From: a virus
Direction: 5' to 3' (one strand)
IMG/VR virus record: IMGVR_UViG_3300021139_002107
Location: 1 to 46,956 of that record
Length of the DNA: 46,956 bases
Below the pieces are notes generated by a model. The model did not search any database, was not told where the DNA came from, and saw nothing but the letters and a program-made list of their open reading frames with translations. Each line of letters opens with the position of its first letter. The stretch's first letter is position 1. The translations under genes and the position numbers were made by a program. Shown here one piece after another: positions 24,361 through 33,731 of the stretch.

Positions 24361-24983
24361 TTAATATTAGACAATACGATATCGTTAGAGAACACGGATT
24401 CACAGCAGACGATCTTATCAACTTTGAAAACAAGATTGTAGAGCATTGGGAAGCGGCAAAGATTCGCGGACCTGTACATTTATCAAATGGTAACGAGTTT
24501 CCGTTAATTGAAATATTCAAACGCATTAAAACAACAGACTGGGTATTCAGTACTTGGCGCAGTCACTATCACGCCCTGTTAAAAGGTATTGACCCAAACT
24601 GGATCGAAAGCGAAATACTTGCAGGCCGTTCTATTACATTATGTAATATTGATGAGAAGTTCTATTCTAGTGCTATTGTTACAGCAACATTGTCTATTGC
24701 ATTAGGTACGGCATTGTCTATTAAGCGTAGCGGTAGTGATGATAAAGTTTGGGTGTTTGTAGGTGACATGAGCTTTGAAACAGGTGCGTTCTATGAAGTA
24801 CACAAATACGCTAGAAACTTTGATTTACCATTGTATTTTGTAGTAGAGGACAACAGAGTTTCAACATACACTCCTACTATTGCTACATGGGGCAAACAAC
24901 GAGATATTCCTAAAGATGTTATCTATTATAATTACAAATCCAAGTATCCACATTACGGATCTGGTAAATGGATTGCGTTTTAA
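24357..24983 (+). CDS. TPP enzyme alpha subunit (E1-alpha/transketolase N-half-like)
   Basis: The 208-residue protein matches the thiamine-diphosphate-binding half of 2-oxoacid dehydrogenase E1-alpha proteins: VFSTWRSHYHALLKG, IALGTALSIKRSG, then FVGDMSFETGAFYEVHKYAR and LYFVVEDN. The TPP motif normally reads GDG...NN; here it is GDM...EDN, which keeps the Asp and Asn. It is about half the usual length (320-370), lacking N- and C-terminal extensions. The pyrimidine-binding half is encoded separately at 35747-36283. Split forms occur in glycan loci, where they add two-carbon units to sugars. Confidence 0.85.
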   Translation: MINIRQYDIVREHGFTADDLINFENKIVEHWEAAKIRGPVHLSNGNEFPLIEIFKRIKTTDWVFSTWRSHYHALLKGIDPNWIESEILAGRSITLCNIDEKFYSSAIVTATLSIALGTALSIKRSGSDDKVWVFVGDMSFETGAFYEVHKYARNFDLPLYFVVEDNRVSTYTPTIATWGKQRDIPKDVIYYNYKSKYPHYGSGKWIAF

Positions 24984-25023
24984 ATATAAAAAGAAAATAT
25001 ATTATGTATATCCTGCAAGTTAA

Positions 25024-26316
25024 ATGAATGACTTAAAAGTTGTATACTCTAACTGGTATACGTTTGAAAACAAACGCTATCCTTTTCCTAACGGGTTTAG
25101 TAATAAATCTATAAACAGCATACCGACAGATAAACTTGTACCAACTGGTGAGTTTGACGAAATCCTTGCCCTAGAGGATCTGTTTTTCTTTAATAACCCC
25201 AACTCTGATTATTATTTTAGAAATTCTAATTTTTATTTTCATTGTAAGAAACAAGGTATAGAATTTGTATCGGAAGACGAGATAGGTACTGGAACCTATG
25301 TCTATCCTATTGAAATAGAATGCAACACTATACAATATGCATTGCGAGATCAATTTTTAGAAACATTAAGCAACACTTTATTAGAACATTTAAAATCTGG
25401 TAAAGTTAAATTATTGTTTGTTAACATGGTTGATCCTGGAATAGAACCAGCTATTGTTGAACAAGCCACTAAATTCTTTGATGGTATCGATATTATATTC
25501 CTACAGGGTAACATTAGATATGATGCAGATGCTACAATGTTAGACGGTGCGCTTTCATTGTATCAAACTGCTAATGAAATGGATAGATATCCTTACCCTA
25601 CATCATTGGGCTATATCAGCGACTATGTTAGAGAAAGCGACCTAACAGATCGTGTTCGTCCAAAAAAGTTTATATCTTTTAACAGGTTCATGAATAGATG
25701 TCATCGAAGCGGTCTTGCACATCTTGCTTTAAAATACAACCTGTTGGATCAAGGATACTTTAGTTTCCTTTACAACCATAAGAACGATTATAAAGATATG
25801 TTAGAAAAGTTGGATTTGCCAATTGACAATGCTAATCGTATTGCATCATTGGTGCCCTATCAAATAGATACAGAACATTTACCAACTAACGAACTTCATA
25901 CATTCTTTACGGTCACGAACTATAAAAAAGATCTTTACCAAAATTCCTATATTCATGTTGTAACTGAAACACAATTTGAACAAAATGCTAGTCCATTCTT
26001 TAGTGAAAAAACTTGGCGACCAATTCTAAACCTACAGCCTTTTATATACCTGGGTAATCCTTTAGCATTAAATACATTGAGAACTATGGGTTTCAAAACA
26101 TTTAGTCCTTTTATTAATGAAGACTACGACTCCGAATTAGATCCGAAAAAAAGATTCAGGTTAATAGAACAAGAAATTGCAAAATTAAGTGTAATGTCAG
26201 TTGATGAAATACATCAATGGTACATGTCTATTAAAGATGTTTTAATACATAATCAAAAATTACTTTATTCTTATAAAAATTACAATCCGATATGTCAACT
26301 TCAAAGTATAAATTAG
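25024..26316 (+). CDS. Glycosyltransferase-like paralogue (430 aa)
   Basis: Closest to the next gene; both begin with a KxVYxxW strand (KVVYSNWY here) and share NRFMNRCHRSGLAHLALKYN, a YPYPTSLGY stretch and the C-terminal signature TETQFEQNASPFFSEKTWRP, then PFIYLGNPLALNTLRTMGFK. The pair looks like a tandem duplication. The function is inferred as glycosyl transfer from the GT10-like TE...SEK...P pattern; no DxD motif stands out. A 40-base gap separates it from the TPP subunit gene, one of the largest gaps in this run, with an AT-rich stretch but no clear promoter. Confidence 0.68.
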   Translation: MNDLKVVYSNWYTFENKRYPFPNGFSNKSINSIPTDKLVPTGEFDEILALEDLFFFNNPNSDYYFRNSNFYFHCKKQGIEFVSEDEIGTGTYVYPIEIECNTIQYALRDQFLETLSNTLLEHLKSGKVKLLFVNMVDPGIEPAIVEQATKFFDGIDIIFLQGNIRYDADATMLDGALSLYQTANEMDRYPYPTSLGYISDYVRESDLTDRVRPKKFISFNRFMNRCHRSGLAHLALKYNLLDQGYFSFLYNHKNDYKDMLEKLDLPIDNANRIASLVPYQIDTEHLPTNELHTFFTVTNYKKDLYQNSYIHVVTETQFEQNASPFFSEKTWRPILNLQPFIYLGNPLALNTLRTMGFKTFSPFINEDYDSELDPKKRFRLIEQEIAKLSVMSVDEIHQWYMSIKDVLIHNQKLLYSYKNYNPICQLQSIN

Positions 26317-27692
26317 TCTATGCTGATTGGTTAGATTTACCAACTGGGCGTGTGCCCATATCTAATGGGATGCACCCAAAAGTGATAGATTGGATGAAAT
26401 CCTACGTACAGCAAAATCCAGTTAATCGTCCTGATAACAACTACGGGCGTGTATACGAATTAGAAAGCACATACCAAACACCTGATTCAGGTATACTATT
26501 TCATCACGTAAACTTATTTTACTATTTTAAAACTCATTATGGAGTTGAGAATGTTATATCTGCAGATCAAATAGATCCCAATGACGGTTGTACATATTTC
26601 ATGCCTTATGAAATAGAAGGCAGAAACATTGAATGCTTTTATAGTCAATTTACTTTTACAATAAACAATGAAGAAGTAAATTACAACTTTATTGATACAA
26701 TACCTGCTTCTCTGTTAGAACATGTTAAGAGTGGAAAAATTAAATTAGTACTCTCTAGTCTGACAGAGTTTTCACATGGAAAAGATACTCTTGAAAGGCT
26801 TGAGTCTTCTTTTAGAAAAATGGAGATTGATCCTAAGAACGTTATCTATCTCATGGGAAACATCGTGAATAATTATACAGGAGATGTTGTTCAAGGGTTT
26901 TCTCATACTTCATTAGAACAGCAGGCAGACATAGGAACTAGATATCCTATTCCTATGAGTTCGTTGGGATATTTTTGCGATTATCCTAGAGTAACTGATT
27001 TAGATCCTTCTGTGATGCGCCCTAAAAAATATCTATGTTGGAATCGAACTATGAATCGCGCTCATAGGCTTGCTATTGCGTACATTGCCTTAAAGCATGA
27101 TTTACTAAAAGACGGGCTGTTTAGTTTTTTAAATGGCCTTCCTGATAACATGGCTTCTCAGCTAACTGATTTAATAAGTGACGATATCAACGAAATATCT
27201 GAAAGAATAGAAGTCATTAAATCTATTGTACCTTATCAATTGGATACCCAAAACTTAACACCAGAAGGCCGAGAAGGATTCCAAACAAACGAGAACAATA
27301 AAAAAGAGTTTTATTTAGACACATACCTACATATAACATCTGAAACTTTATTTGATGCACACTCGTCTCCCTTCATGAGCGAAAAAACATTTAGGCCTAT
27401 TCTAAATTTGCAACCTTTCATATACATTGGAAACTATAAAGGACTTGAAGAACTTCGTAGACTGGGTTTCAAAACATTTGACGGATATATAGATGAAAGT
27501 TATGATCTTGTACAAGATCCTAAAGATCGTTTTGCAATGATTGAAAAAGAAATTAAACGTTTTAACAATATGAGTATGCAGGAACTACATGACTGGTACT
27601 ATTCGTTAACGGACATATTGATTTATAATCAACAGCACTTTTTAACATTTAAAGGTTTTAACCCTTTAAAAGATTTATTTGATAGGTATTGA
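26292..27692 (+). CDS. Glycosyltransferase-like paralogue (466 aa)
   Basis: Tandem partner of the gene before it. Shared blocks are KLVYADW at the start, NRTMNRAHRLAIAYIALKHD in the middle, and SETLFDAHSSPFMSEKTFRP, PFIYIGNYKGLEELRRLGFK and DGYIDESYD near the end, then LHDWYYSLTDILIYNQQH. Its ATG lies 25 bases inside the previous gene. An inserted stretch near residue 300 makes it longer. Donor and acceptor unknown. Confidence 0.68.
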   Translation: MSTSKYKLVYADWLDLPTGRVPISNGMHPKVIDWMKSYVQQNPVNRPDNNYGRVYELESTYQTPDSGILFHHVNLFYYFKTHYGVENVISADQIDPNDGCTYFMPYEIEGRNIECFYSQFTFTINNEEVNYNFIDTIPASLLEHVKSGKIKLVLSSLTEFSHGKDTLERLESSFRKMEIDPKNVIYLMGNIVNNYTGDVVQGFSHTSLEQQADIGTRYPIPMSSLGYFCDYPRVTDLDPSVMRPKKYLCWNRTMNRAHRLAIAYIALKHDLLKDGLFSFLNGLPDNMASQLTDLISDDINEISERIEVIKSIVPYQLDTQNLTPEGREGFQTNENNKKEFYLDTYLHITSETLFDAHSSPFMSEKTFRPILNLQPFIYIGNYKGLEELRRLGFKTFDGYIDESYDLVQDPKDRFAMIEKEIKRFNNMSMQELHDWYYSLTDILIYNQQHFLTFKGFNPLKDLFDRY

Positions 27693-27693
27693 A

Positions 27694-28668
27694 ATGGAAT
27701 TAAAAGATAAAAGAATTGTTATTACGGGCGCAAATGGGTTAGTAGGGATACCAACGGTACGTAAATGCTTAGAAGAAGGAGCCAATGCTGTATATGCAGT
27801 AGATATCAACATCGGTCCTGAGTTACTGGCTTTGAGAGATCAATACCCTAACTTGATATTATCTTTTGCAGACTTGACATATTTTAATAATTGTGAAGCA
27901 TTGTTCAGGGGAACTAATATCAACATTGTTCTGCATCTTGCTGGTATCAAAGGTAGCCCTACCCGCGCCGCAAAACAACCTGCAGACTATCTGTTTCCTA
28001 TGATGATGTTTAATACAAACATGATCAAAGCAGCATTTGATGCAAAGGTTGATTGGTTTGTCTATACATCATCTGTAGGAGTTTACCAACCTGCTGATGT
28101 TATGGAAGAAGATACGGTGTGGAGTACAATGCCAAGTAAAAACGATTGGTACCCTGGTTGGAGTAAACGTATGGGAGAGCTTGCTATAGAATCTCTACAA
28201 ATACAACATGGTTGGAACAACTGGTCTGTTATTCGTCCTGCTAACATCTACGGAGTTAAAGATAACTTTGCACCCGATGCTACGGTAATCGGTGCTAACG
28301 TATGGAAGGTGTTTAATACAGAAGGTAACGATATTGTATGTTGGGGCAATGGTACAGCACGTAGAGATTTTGTATTTGGTGACGATGTTGCCCAAGCGGT
28401 AGTTGATGTAGTTAAGAAAGAAGTTAATGATGTAATTAACTTTGGGTGCGGAGAAGCAGTTACTATTAAAGAAACAATTGAAACTATTGTTGACCTGTAC
28501 AAAGAATACACAGGTAATGTTAAAAATATTGTGTGGGACGAAACAAAACCCAACGGGGATATGCTACGCTGTCTAAGTTCAGTTAAACAAGAAAAATATG
28601 GTATACTTCCTACAACTACATTACGCGAAGGACTCAAACAAGTAATCGCGGCATATGGAGAACGTTAA
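27694..28668 (+). CDS. NAD-dependent epimerase/dehydratase
   Basis: A 324-residue extended short-chain dehydrogenase. The NAD motif is ITGANGLVGIP (GxxGxxG), followed by AVDINIG, and LHLAGIKG for strand 4. The usual active-site YxxxK is replaced by YPGWSKRMGE, in which the Tyr is five rather than four residues before Lys, so chemistry may differ or use another residue. The ATG at 27694 is chosen over a TTG at 27679. Gene 29387 has a similar GW-x-KR segment. Substrate is likely a nucleotide sugar. Confidence 0.85.
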   Translation: MELKDKRIVITGANGLVGIPTVRKCLEEGANAVYAVDINIGPELLALRDQYPNLILSFADLTYFNNCEALFRGTNINIVLHLAGIKGSPTRAAKQPADYLFPMMMFNTNMIKAAFDAKVDWFVYTSSVGVYQPADVMEEDTVWSTMPSKNDWYPGWSKRMGELAIESLQIQHGWNNWSVIRPANIYGVKDNFAPDATVIGANVWKVFNTEGNDIVCWGNGTARRDFVFGDDVAQAVVDVVKKEVNDVINFGCGEAVTIKETIETIVDLYKEYTGNVKNIVWDETKPNGDMLRCLSSVKQEKYGILPTTTLREGLKQVIAAYGER

Positions 28669-29387
28669 TGATTGACTACGAACAATACCATAAGATTGGT
28701 TATGGAGTATTTAAAACAGATGATTTATGGTTGCCCGACGATCTTGCTGAATTTAATAAATTAGCAGATGAAGCAAGAGCAATTCCTATCACGGAAGAAA
28801 ATTATCAATATATACTTTCTGTGTTTGGATTTCATAATGATCCTAAATGGCCGTTTAAAGTTAATTCTTCTGAAAGAGAAAGTAGATTAGAAGAATTAAA
28901 AACATTAGGATTACGTGCAACACAGCGTTGGCATGAATCTATAGCAGACCCTGATCAACTAAGAGACCGGATTCAAAATGCTGTTAATAAGTTTTTAATA
29001 AAATTTTATCCAGAATTAAAAGAAGATTATTCTAATGTGCATCACCAGGATGCTATTAGTGTATATTTAGACGGGGATCATACAGAGATACATCGAGACG
29101 GACAAAACCAAGGAAGAGTGTGTGTTGTATTAGCATACTTAACTCCTGAAGAAGAATACAACGGTTCGGGAGATTTAATAGTAATTGGTGATGAGCAAAG
29201 AGATGATGATAGATATGATCTTAAAGTCAAACCTGTTAGGGGGAACATTGCTATGTTAGATTTTACTAAACACAATCCCTTCCATGGTGTATTACCAGTT
29301 AACCCAGAATTCATAAGGCATTGCTATATATCGTTTGTATGGAATACAGATAGCATGCCAAATAATATTAAACCACAAGGATACTAA
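28668..29387 (+). CDS. 2OG-Fe(II) oxygenase, prolyl-4-hydroxylase type
   Basis: The 239-residue protein contains the iron triad of this family: His142-x-Asp144 in TEIHRDGQN and distal His206 in NPFHGVLPV, with Arg at about 216 (FIRHCYISF) for 2-oxoglutarate. LAYLTPEEEYNGSGDLIV is typical of the P4H-like subfamily. Substrates of phage members include proteins and sugars; unknown here. ATG abuts the previous stop (TAATG). Confidence 0.87.
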   Translation: MIDYEQYHKIGYGVFKTDDLWLPDDLAEFNKLADEARAIPITEENYQYILSVFGFHNDPKWPFKVNSSERESRLEELKTLGLRATQRWHESIADPDQLRDRIQNAVNKFLIKFYPELKEDYSNVHHQDAISVYLDGDHTEIHRDGQNQGRVCVVLAYLTPEEEYNGSGDLIVIGDEQRDDDRYDLKVKPVRGNIAMLDFTKHNPFHGVLPVNPEFIRHCYISFVWNTDSMPNNIKPQGY

Positions 29388-30352
29388 TGAAAGACTCTAA
29401 AATTTTAATCACAGGCGGTGCAGGCCTAGTAGGACAAAACTTAACGAACAAATTAATTGCAGACGGATATACTGATATCCGTGTACATGTACACACACGT
29501 CAACCTCGTATCAAACACGATAGTGTTGAATATGTAAGTGGTAACTTAATGGACTACAAAGATTGTCTAGAAGTTACTAAAGATGTAGACATTGTCATCC
29601 ATGCAGCCGCAAGTACAAGTAACGCAGTTGATACGGTACAAGATCCTCTAGCACACGTTACTCCTAACGTTGCTATGAATAACTTCTTAATTGATAGTGC
29701 ATATCGTAATAAGGTTAGTAAGTATATCTTTATCAGTAGTAATACGGTATATCCACCCAAAGGAGATGAGCCTGTTGTAGAAACAGACTTCTTGTTTGAC
29801 GAGCCCTATCCTGTTTATTTTCCAGTAGGTTGGATGAAACGATATGCAGAAGTTCAGTGCGAGTTATATGCAAAGTATCTGCCTAACCCAATGACCACGG
29901 TAGTTATTCGCCCTGCTAACTTGTTTGGACCACATGACAAATATGACTTTGCCAAATGTCACGTTACTCCTGCAACTATCCGCAAAGTAGCAGACAATCT
30001 AAATCCTATTCCAGTATGGGGCGATGGCACAGAGCTACGTGATTTGTTATACATTGACGACTTTGTTGAAGCAGTTCAAATGGTAATTGAAAAACAAGAA
30101 ACCTACGATGTATTCAATGTGGGATCTAATAATGTGTACTCAGTGAATGATGTGCTGTCTATTATGAAAGGATTAGTTAATAACTCTAACCCAATTGAGT
30201 ATGTTAAAGGAAAGCCGAGTATGATTCCTGTACGTCGCATTGACTCTAACAAGATTAAAGACGTATTAGGTTGGCAAGCAACTACCACACTTGAAGTTGG
30301 GCTACTATCTGCATACCAATGGTATCTAGATAACAAGGATGAGTTTAAATGA
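29387..30352 (+). CDS. NAD-dependent epimerase/reductase (GDP-fucose-synthase-like)
   Basis: A 321-residue short-chain dehydrogenase with ITGGAGLVGQNL at the N-terminus, ISSNTVYPP for the catalytic Ser, and PVGWMKRYAEVQCELYAKY, where the expected Tyr is not four residues before the Lys. The general layout resembles GDP-L-fucose synthase (GMER). Partner enzyme GMD is not in the window. Close relative in layout to gene 27694; both lack a canonical YxxxK. Confidence 0.83.
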   Translation: MKDSKILITGGAGLVGQNLTNKLIADGYTDIRVHVHTRQPRIKHDSVEYVSGNLMDYKDCLEVTKDVDIVIHAAASTSNAVDTVQDPLAHVTPNVAMNNFLIDSAYRNKVSKYIFISSNTVYPPKGDEPVVETDFLFDEPYPVYFPVGWMKRYAEVQCELYAKYLPNPMTTVVIRPANLFGPHDKYDFAKCHVTPATIRKVADNLNPIPVWGDGTELRDLLYIDDFVEAVQMVIEKQETYDVFNVGSNNVYSVNDVLSIMKGLVNNSNPIEYVKGKPSMIPVRRIDSNKIKDVLGWQATTTLEVGLLSAYQWYLDNKDEFK

Positions 30353-31482
30353 ACATAGGACTATACTATGATCTAAGCAACGATACCTCTTTGATTCCGT
30401 GGTTTTATCTATTAACTAACGGTAGTGTTGATTTAATAAATGGAATTGTGGACTATAATTCTTTACAAGTTCCTACAAAATTTAAAGTAATTGAAGGTGA
30501 CAACATCTACCACTTTAGTACTGATATTCAAGAACTAGAATATTGTGATGTAAAAGTTATGAATACTGCGTTTAATGGTAACTTTTATAAAGATCGCATC
30601 TTAGAGGCGAAAGATCGTTTTGATTATATAGTATTATCTCATGCAAACGGTGAAGGACTAGGACCTTCTTATATTCCTATTATTAAAGAACTTTTAGAAA
30701 TTCCTAATTTAATTTTCATTTCTGGACAAAATTTTACAGATCTTGATAGCCATCCTAGATTAATAACAGATCCTTTTCTTACATTATATTTTTTCTATAA
30801 CGGTTTTGGTTATCATTTTTTAAATTACTATCCTGCTACCGAAAAGAAACACTTAATAGGAGTTTATAACAGACATAACATTTATAAACCTCATAGAGCA
30901 CAGAGTATTGATTATTTTAGAGAAAAGATTAATGCAGAAATAACGGTATTTGAACCAGCAACGGTGTTTGAAACAGCACTTACTGGCCCTATATTATCTA
31001 GATGGTCTTGGCAATCAATGCATGTTACTACATACTTAGATTATAATGTTTGTGCGGCAAATATTGTATTTGAAACATCGGACGGCTATCAAACTCACTC
31101 AGTATTCACAGAAAAAACACTTAAAAGTATAATGTTTCAACAAGCAGATATATTTTTTATCTATGCGGGAAATATCCAAGGAATTGACTGGTTACATGAA
31201 AAAGGATTTTGGTTTTTGAACAGCGAGTTTTATAACGACAACAGAGATTGTGAGTTAGATCCTGTAATATTTCATCCGAACGGATATAAACTTTTTAGAA
31301 GTGTTTATAAATCTATAGAATATCTAAAAACACTAAAAGACGAATTAAAAACTGATACTGATGTTTATAATTTTCTATTAAACAAGCATAGAGATAAAAT
31401 AGACAACAACGTTCGTATATTTCAAAATTTACTAAGAAATTGTGAATACAAAGAAAGATTAATAACATTAATTACCGAGTGA
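30349..31482 (+). CDS. Glycosyltransferase-like paralogue (377 aa)
   Basis: The shared family signature is here in diverged form: NIVFETSDG, HSVFTEKTLKSIMFQQADIF, then WLHEKGFWFL. The N-terminal half has LLTNGSVDLINGIVDY and a HANGEGLG loop. It lacks the IDESYD block. Membership in the paralogue family is likely but weaker than for 25024 and 26292. The ATG overlaps the stop of the epimerase gene. Confidence 0.6.
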   Translation: MNIGLYYDLSNDTSLIPWFYLLTNGSVDLINGIVDYNSLQVPTKFKVIEGDNIYHFSTDIQELEYCDVKVMNTAFNGNFYKDRILEAKDRFDYIVLSHANGEGLGPSYIPIIKELLEIPNLIFISGQNFTDLDSHPRLITDPFLTLYFFYNGFGYHFLNYYPATEKKHLIGVYNRHNIYKPHRAQSIDYFREKINAEITVFEPATVFETALTGPILSRWSWQSMHVTTYLDYNVCAANIVFETSDGYQTHSVFTEKTLKSIMFQQADIFFIYAGNIQGIDWLHEKGFWFLNSEFYNDNRDCELDPVIFHPNGYKLFRSVYKSIEYLKTLKDELKTDTDVYNFLLNKHRDKIDNNVRIFQNLLRNCEYKERLITLITE

Positions 31483-31487
31483 ATAAT

Positions 31488-32426
31488 ATGATAAAAATTT
31501 TAATTACAGGCGGCGCGGGATACTTAGGGTCGACCCTAGCGGAACATTTGTTAGATAACGGATACGCTGTTACGGTGTTTGATAATTTGTTGTATAAACA
31601 ATTGTCAGTGCTCCACTTGTTTAAGCGTCCTGGATTTAAGTTTATCAAAGGAGATGTTAGAAATACAGAACAATTACAATTGTTGGTAGAAGACCACGAT
31701 GTAATTATTCCCTTGGCTGCAATTGTAGGAATGCCAGCTTGCAAAGAAAATCCACAGATGGCTATTGATGTAAATTACTATCATATTAGGAAGATTGTAG
31801 ACTTTCTTAGAGATGATCAAAAGTTAATAATCCCCAACACCAATAGCCAGTACGGATCTAGCCCAGATATCATTACAGAAGATAGCCCATTTAAACCTCT
31901 AAGTTTGTATGCTGAAACTAAGTGTGATGCAGAAGATTATGTACTTAAAAAAGGCAACGGTGTTGTCCTAAGACTTGCAACCGTGTTTGGAGTAAGTCCT
32001 CGTATGCGTCAGGACCTATTGGTAAATGACTTTGTTTATAAAAGTGTAACAGACGGGTACCTGGTATTGTTTGAAGCACATTTCAAACGTAACTATATAC
32101 ACGTTCAGGATATTGCTCGTACATTTGAGTTTATGATTAAGAACTATGACCAATGTAGAGGACAAGTTTATAACGTAGGACTCACCACCGCTAACCTAAG
32201 TAAACTCGAATTAGCAGAAAAGATCAAAGAACATATTCCTAATTTGGTAATCAAGCAAGATGAGTTCAAAGAAGACTTTGACAAACGAAATTACATAGTA
32301 TCCAATGAAAAAATTGAACGACTAGGATGGAAACCAATGTATGACTTAGACTATGGAATCAAACAATTGATCGATGCCTACCCAATTATAATAACTAACA
32401 ACAACAGGAGTTTTACGAATTTATGA
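31488..32426 (+). CDS. NAD-dependent nucleotide-sugar epimerase/dehydratase
   Basis: A 312-residue protein with a canonical set of motifs: ITGGAGYLGSTL for NAD binding, IPLAAIVGMP, PNTNSQYGSS and the catalytic SLYAETK (YxxxK). It therefore differs from the two other epimerases here, which lack this motif. The ATG at 31488 is chosen over a GTG at 31479 that overlaps the previous gene. Its ending NVG, LGWKP is typical of GalE/RfbB-like enzymes. The substrate cannot be set. Confidence 0.9.
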   Translation: MIKILITGGAGYLGSTLAEHLLDNGYAVTVFDNLLYKQLSVLHLFKRPGFKFIKGDVRNTEQLQLLVEDHDVIIPLAAIVGMPACKENPQMAIDVNYYHIRKIVDFLRDDQKLIIPNTNSQYGSSPDIITEDSPFKPLSLYAETKCDAEDYVLKKGNGVVLRLATVFGVSPRMRQDLLVNDFVYKSVTDGYLVLFEAHFKRNYIHVQDIARTFEFMIKNYDQCRGQVYNVGLTTANLSKLELAEKIKEHIPNLVIKQDEFKEDFDKRNYIVSNEKIERLGWKPMYDLDYGIKQLIDAYPIIITNNNRSFTNL

Positions 32427-32863
32427 GCGAAAGAAAATATCTACATACCTTAGGCGACTTAATTGATCGTTTAAGTATTGTGCAACTTAAAGAAGTGTTT
32501 ATTACCGAACATAAAGCAGAATATAGTCAAGAAATCGCAGATATAGTGCATGACATTCAGGTTATATTAGATGACACCGATGCTAAAATAACCGCAGAAA
32601 CTATCCGTGCTATTGTGGTAGTAAGTCAAATGAATTTGCATATATGGCATAATGAGTCTGCGTATCGTAGAGGAATGCAAGGTGGTGACCTAGCACTTAC
32701 CCACGGACTAAACGGCATTCGCAATACTGGTAAAAATAAGATACAAGAAATTGTAGGCGGTCGCCTTGATTATAAAGTAGATTGTCTAGCCGCAGACTTT
32801 AAAGATTGGGAAATCAGCTGGAACAAGACCGATGAAGATCAAAGCGACAATTCCTCAAATTAA
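32423..32863 (+). CDS. Conserved small protein, DUF6165-like
   Basis: The 146-residue protein begins with HTLGDLIDRLSIVQLKEVFI, which resembles the iSxGELxDKxTILxIK block of DUF6165-type proteins found beside glycan genes. This is from memory. It is mainly helical with no catalytic motif in view. It has AGGAG thirteen bases upstream and overlaps both neighbours. Confidence 0.65.
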   Translation: MSERKYLHTLGDLIDRLSIVQLKEVFITEHKAEYSQEIADIVHDIQVILDDTDAKITAETIRAIVVVSQMNLHIWHNESAYRRGMQGGDLALTHGLNGIRNTGKNKIQEIVGGRLDYKVDCLAADFKDWEISWNKTDEDQSDNSSN

Positions 32864-33731
32864 AGCAATGGTCTTTGCAGGATGTAGTTTTACATGGGGG
32901 CAGGGGTTGTGGCATTATTCCGGAATAGATACCTTGAAAGATGATAATAACGGATACAATCCGGGTACTCATGGAATAGTTCATCATGCCTTTCGAGAAA
33001 AATGGCGCTGGCCGACATTGGTTGCAGATCATTTTGGAACGGTAGCAATAACACATTATGAAAATGGAGGAGCAAATGATCAAATAACTGAGTATTGGAA
33101 GGCCTGTTTTGAAAAACAATACCCTTTTAGAGTTAGATCATTTCATTCTTTTAGAAAACCCTACGACGAAACAACTCCTATAGCATATTCAGAAGTATCT
33201 CATTTTGTATTTCAATTCACGCAATGGTGGCGTTCTTATTTCACTATACCCAATAGTGATATTCCACCAGCAAGTGTACAGCAATTAACAATGAATCAGA
33301 ATCCGGGCAGAGATGCATTTTATAAATGGTTTGTTGATACTACAGAGTTTAAATCACAAGGTAATAGTTCAAAGATAGGAGTTTTTCATCAGTGGATAAT
33401 GAAACGTGATCTCGATGCAATAAAAGAGTTTTTAATGTCATTAGAAGAAAATGGAATTAAAACTTGTGTATGGTCCTGGCCACACGAAATGGTCGACCTA
33501 CTAAACAACGATCCTTGGTTCAAAGATAGATTTATAAAATTCAACTACAAGGATAAAACTTTTAATTGTTTGTCGGATCTAATACATCAAAATAATGAAG
33601 ATGGATTAGAAATAGGAACTGACTATGATTTTTTTGAAATTCCGCCCAATGACCAACATCCAAGTATGAAATGTCAAAAAGTAATCGCAGACAACATTAT
33701 TAAATTTATAGAGGAAAATGATAGTCTATGA
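32832..33731 (+). CDS. SGNH-hydrolase-like protein (299 aa)
   Basis: The block-I motif FAGCSFTWGQGL near residues 14-25 has the nucleophile Ser; ENGGANDQI is block II-like; and NDQHPSMKC near the end gives the Asp and His of the family. The next gene is a paralogue with the same motifs. The start at 32832 is supported by alignment to that paralogue (MKIK versus MKSK). Likely an esterase or acetyl-transfer partner acting on a glycan; not shown. Confidence 0.72.
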   Translation: MKIKATIPQIKAMVFAGCSFTWGQGLWHYSGIDTLKDDNNGYNPGTHGIVHHAFREKWRWPTLVADHFGTVAITHYENGGANDQITEYWKACFEKQYPFRVRSFHSFRKPYDETTPIAYSEVSHFVFQFTQWWRSYFTIPNSDIPPASVQQLTMNQNPGRDAFYKWFVDTTEFKSQGNSSKIGVFHQWIMKRDLDAIKEFLMSLEENGIKTCVWSWPHEMVDLLNNDPWFKDRFIKFNYKDKTFNCLSDLIHQNNEDGLEIGTDYDFFEIPPNDQHPSMKCQKVIADNIIKFIEENDSL

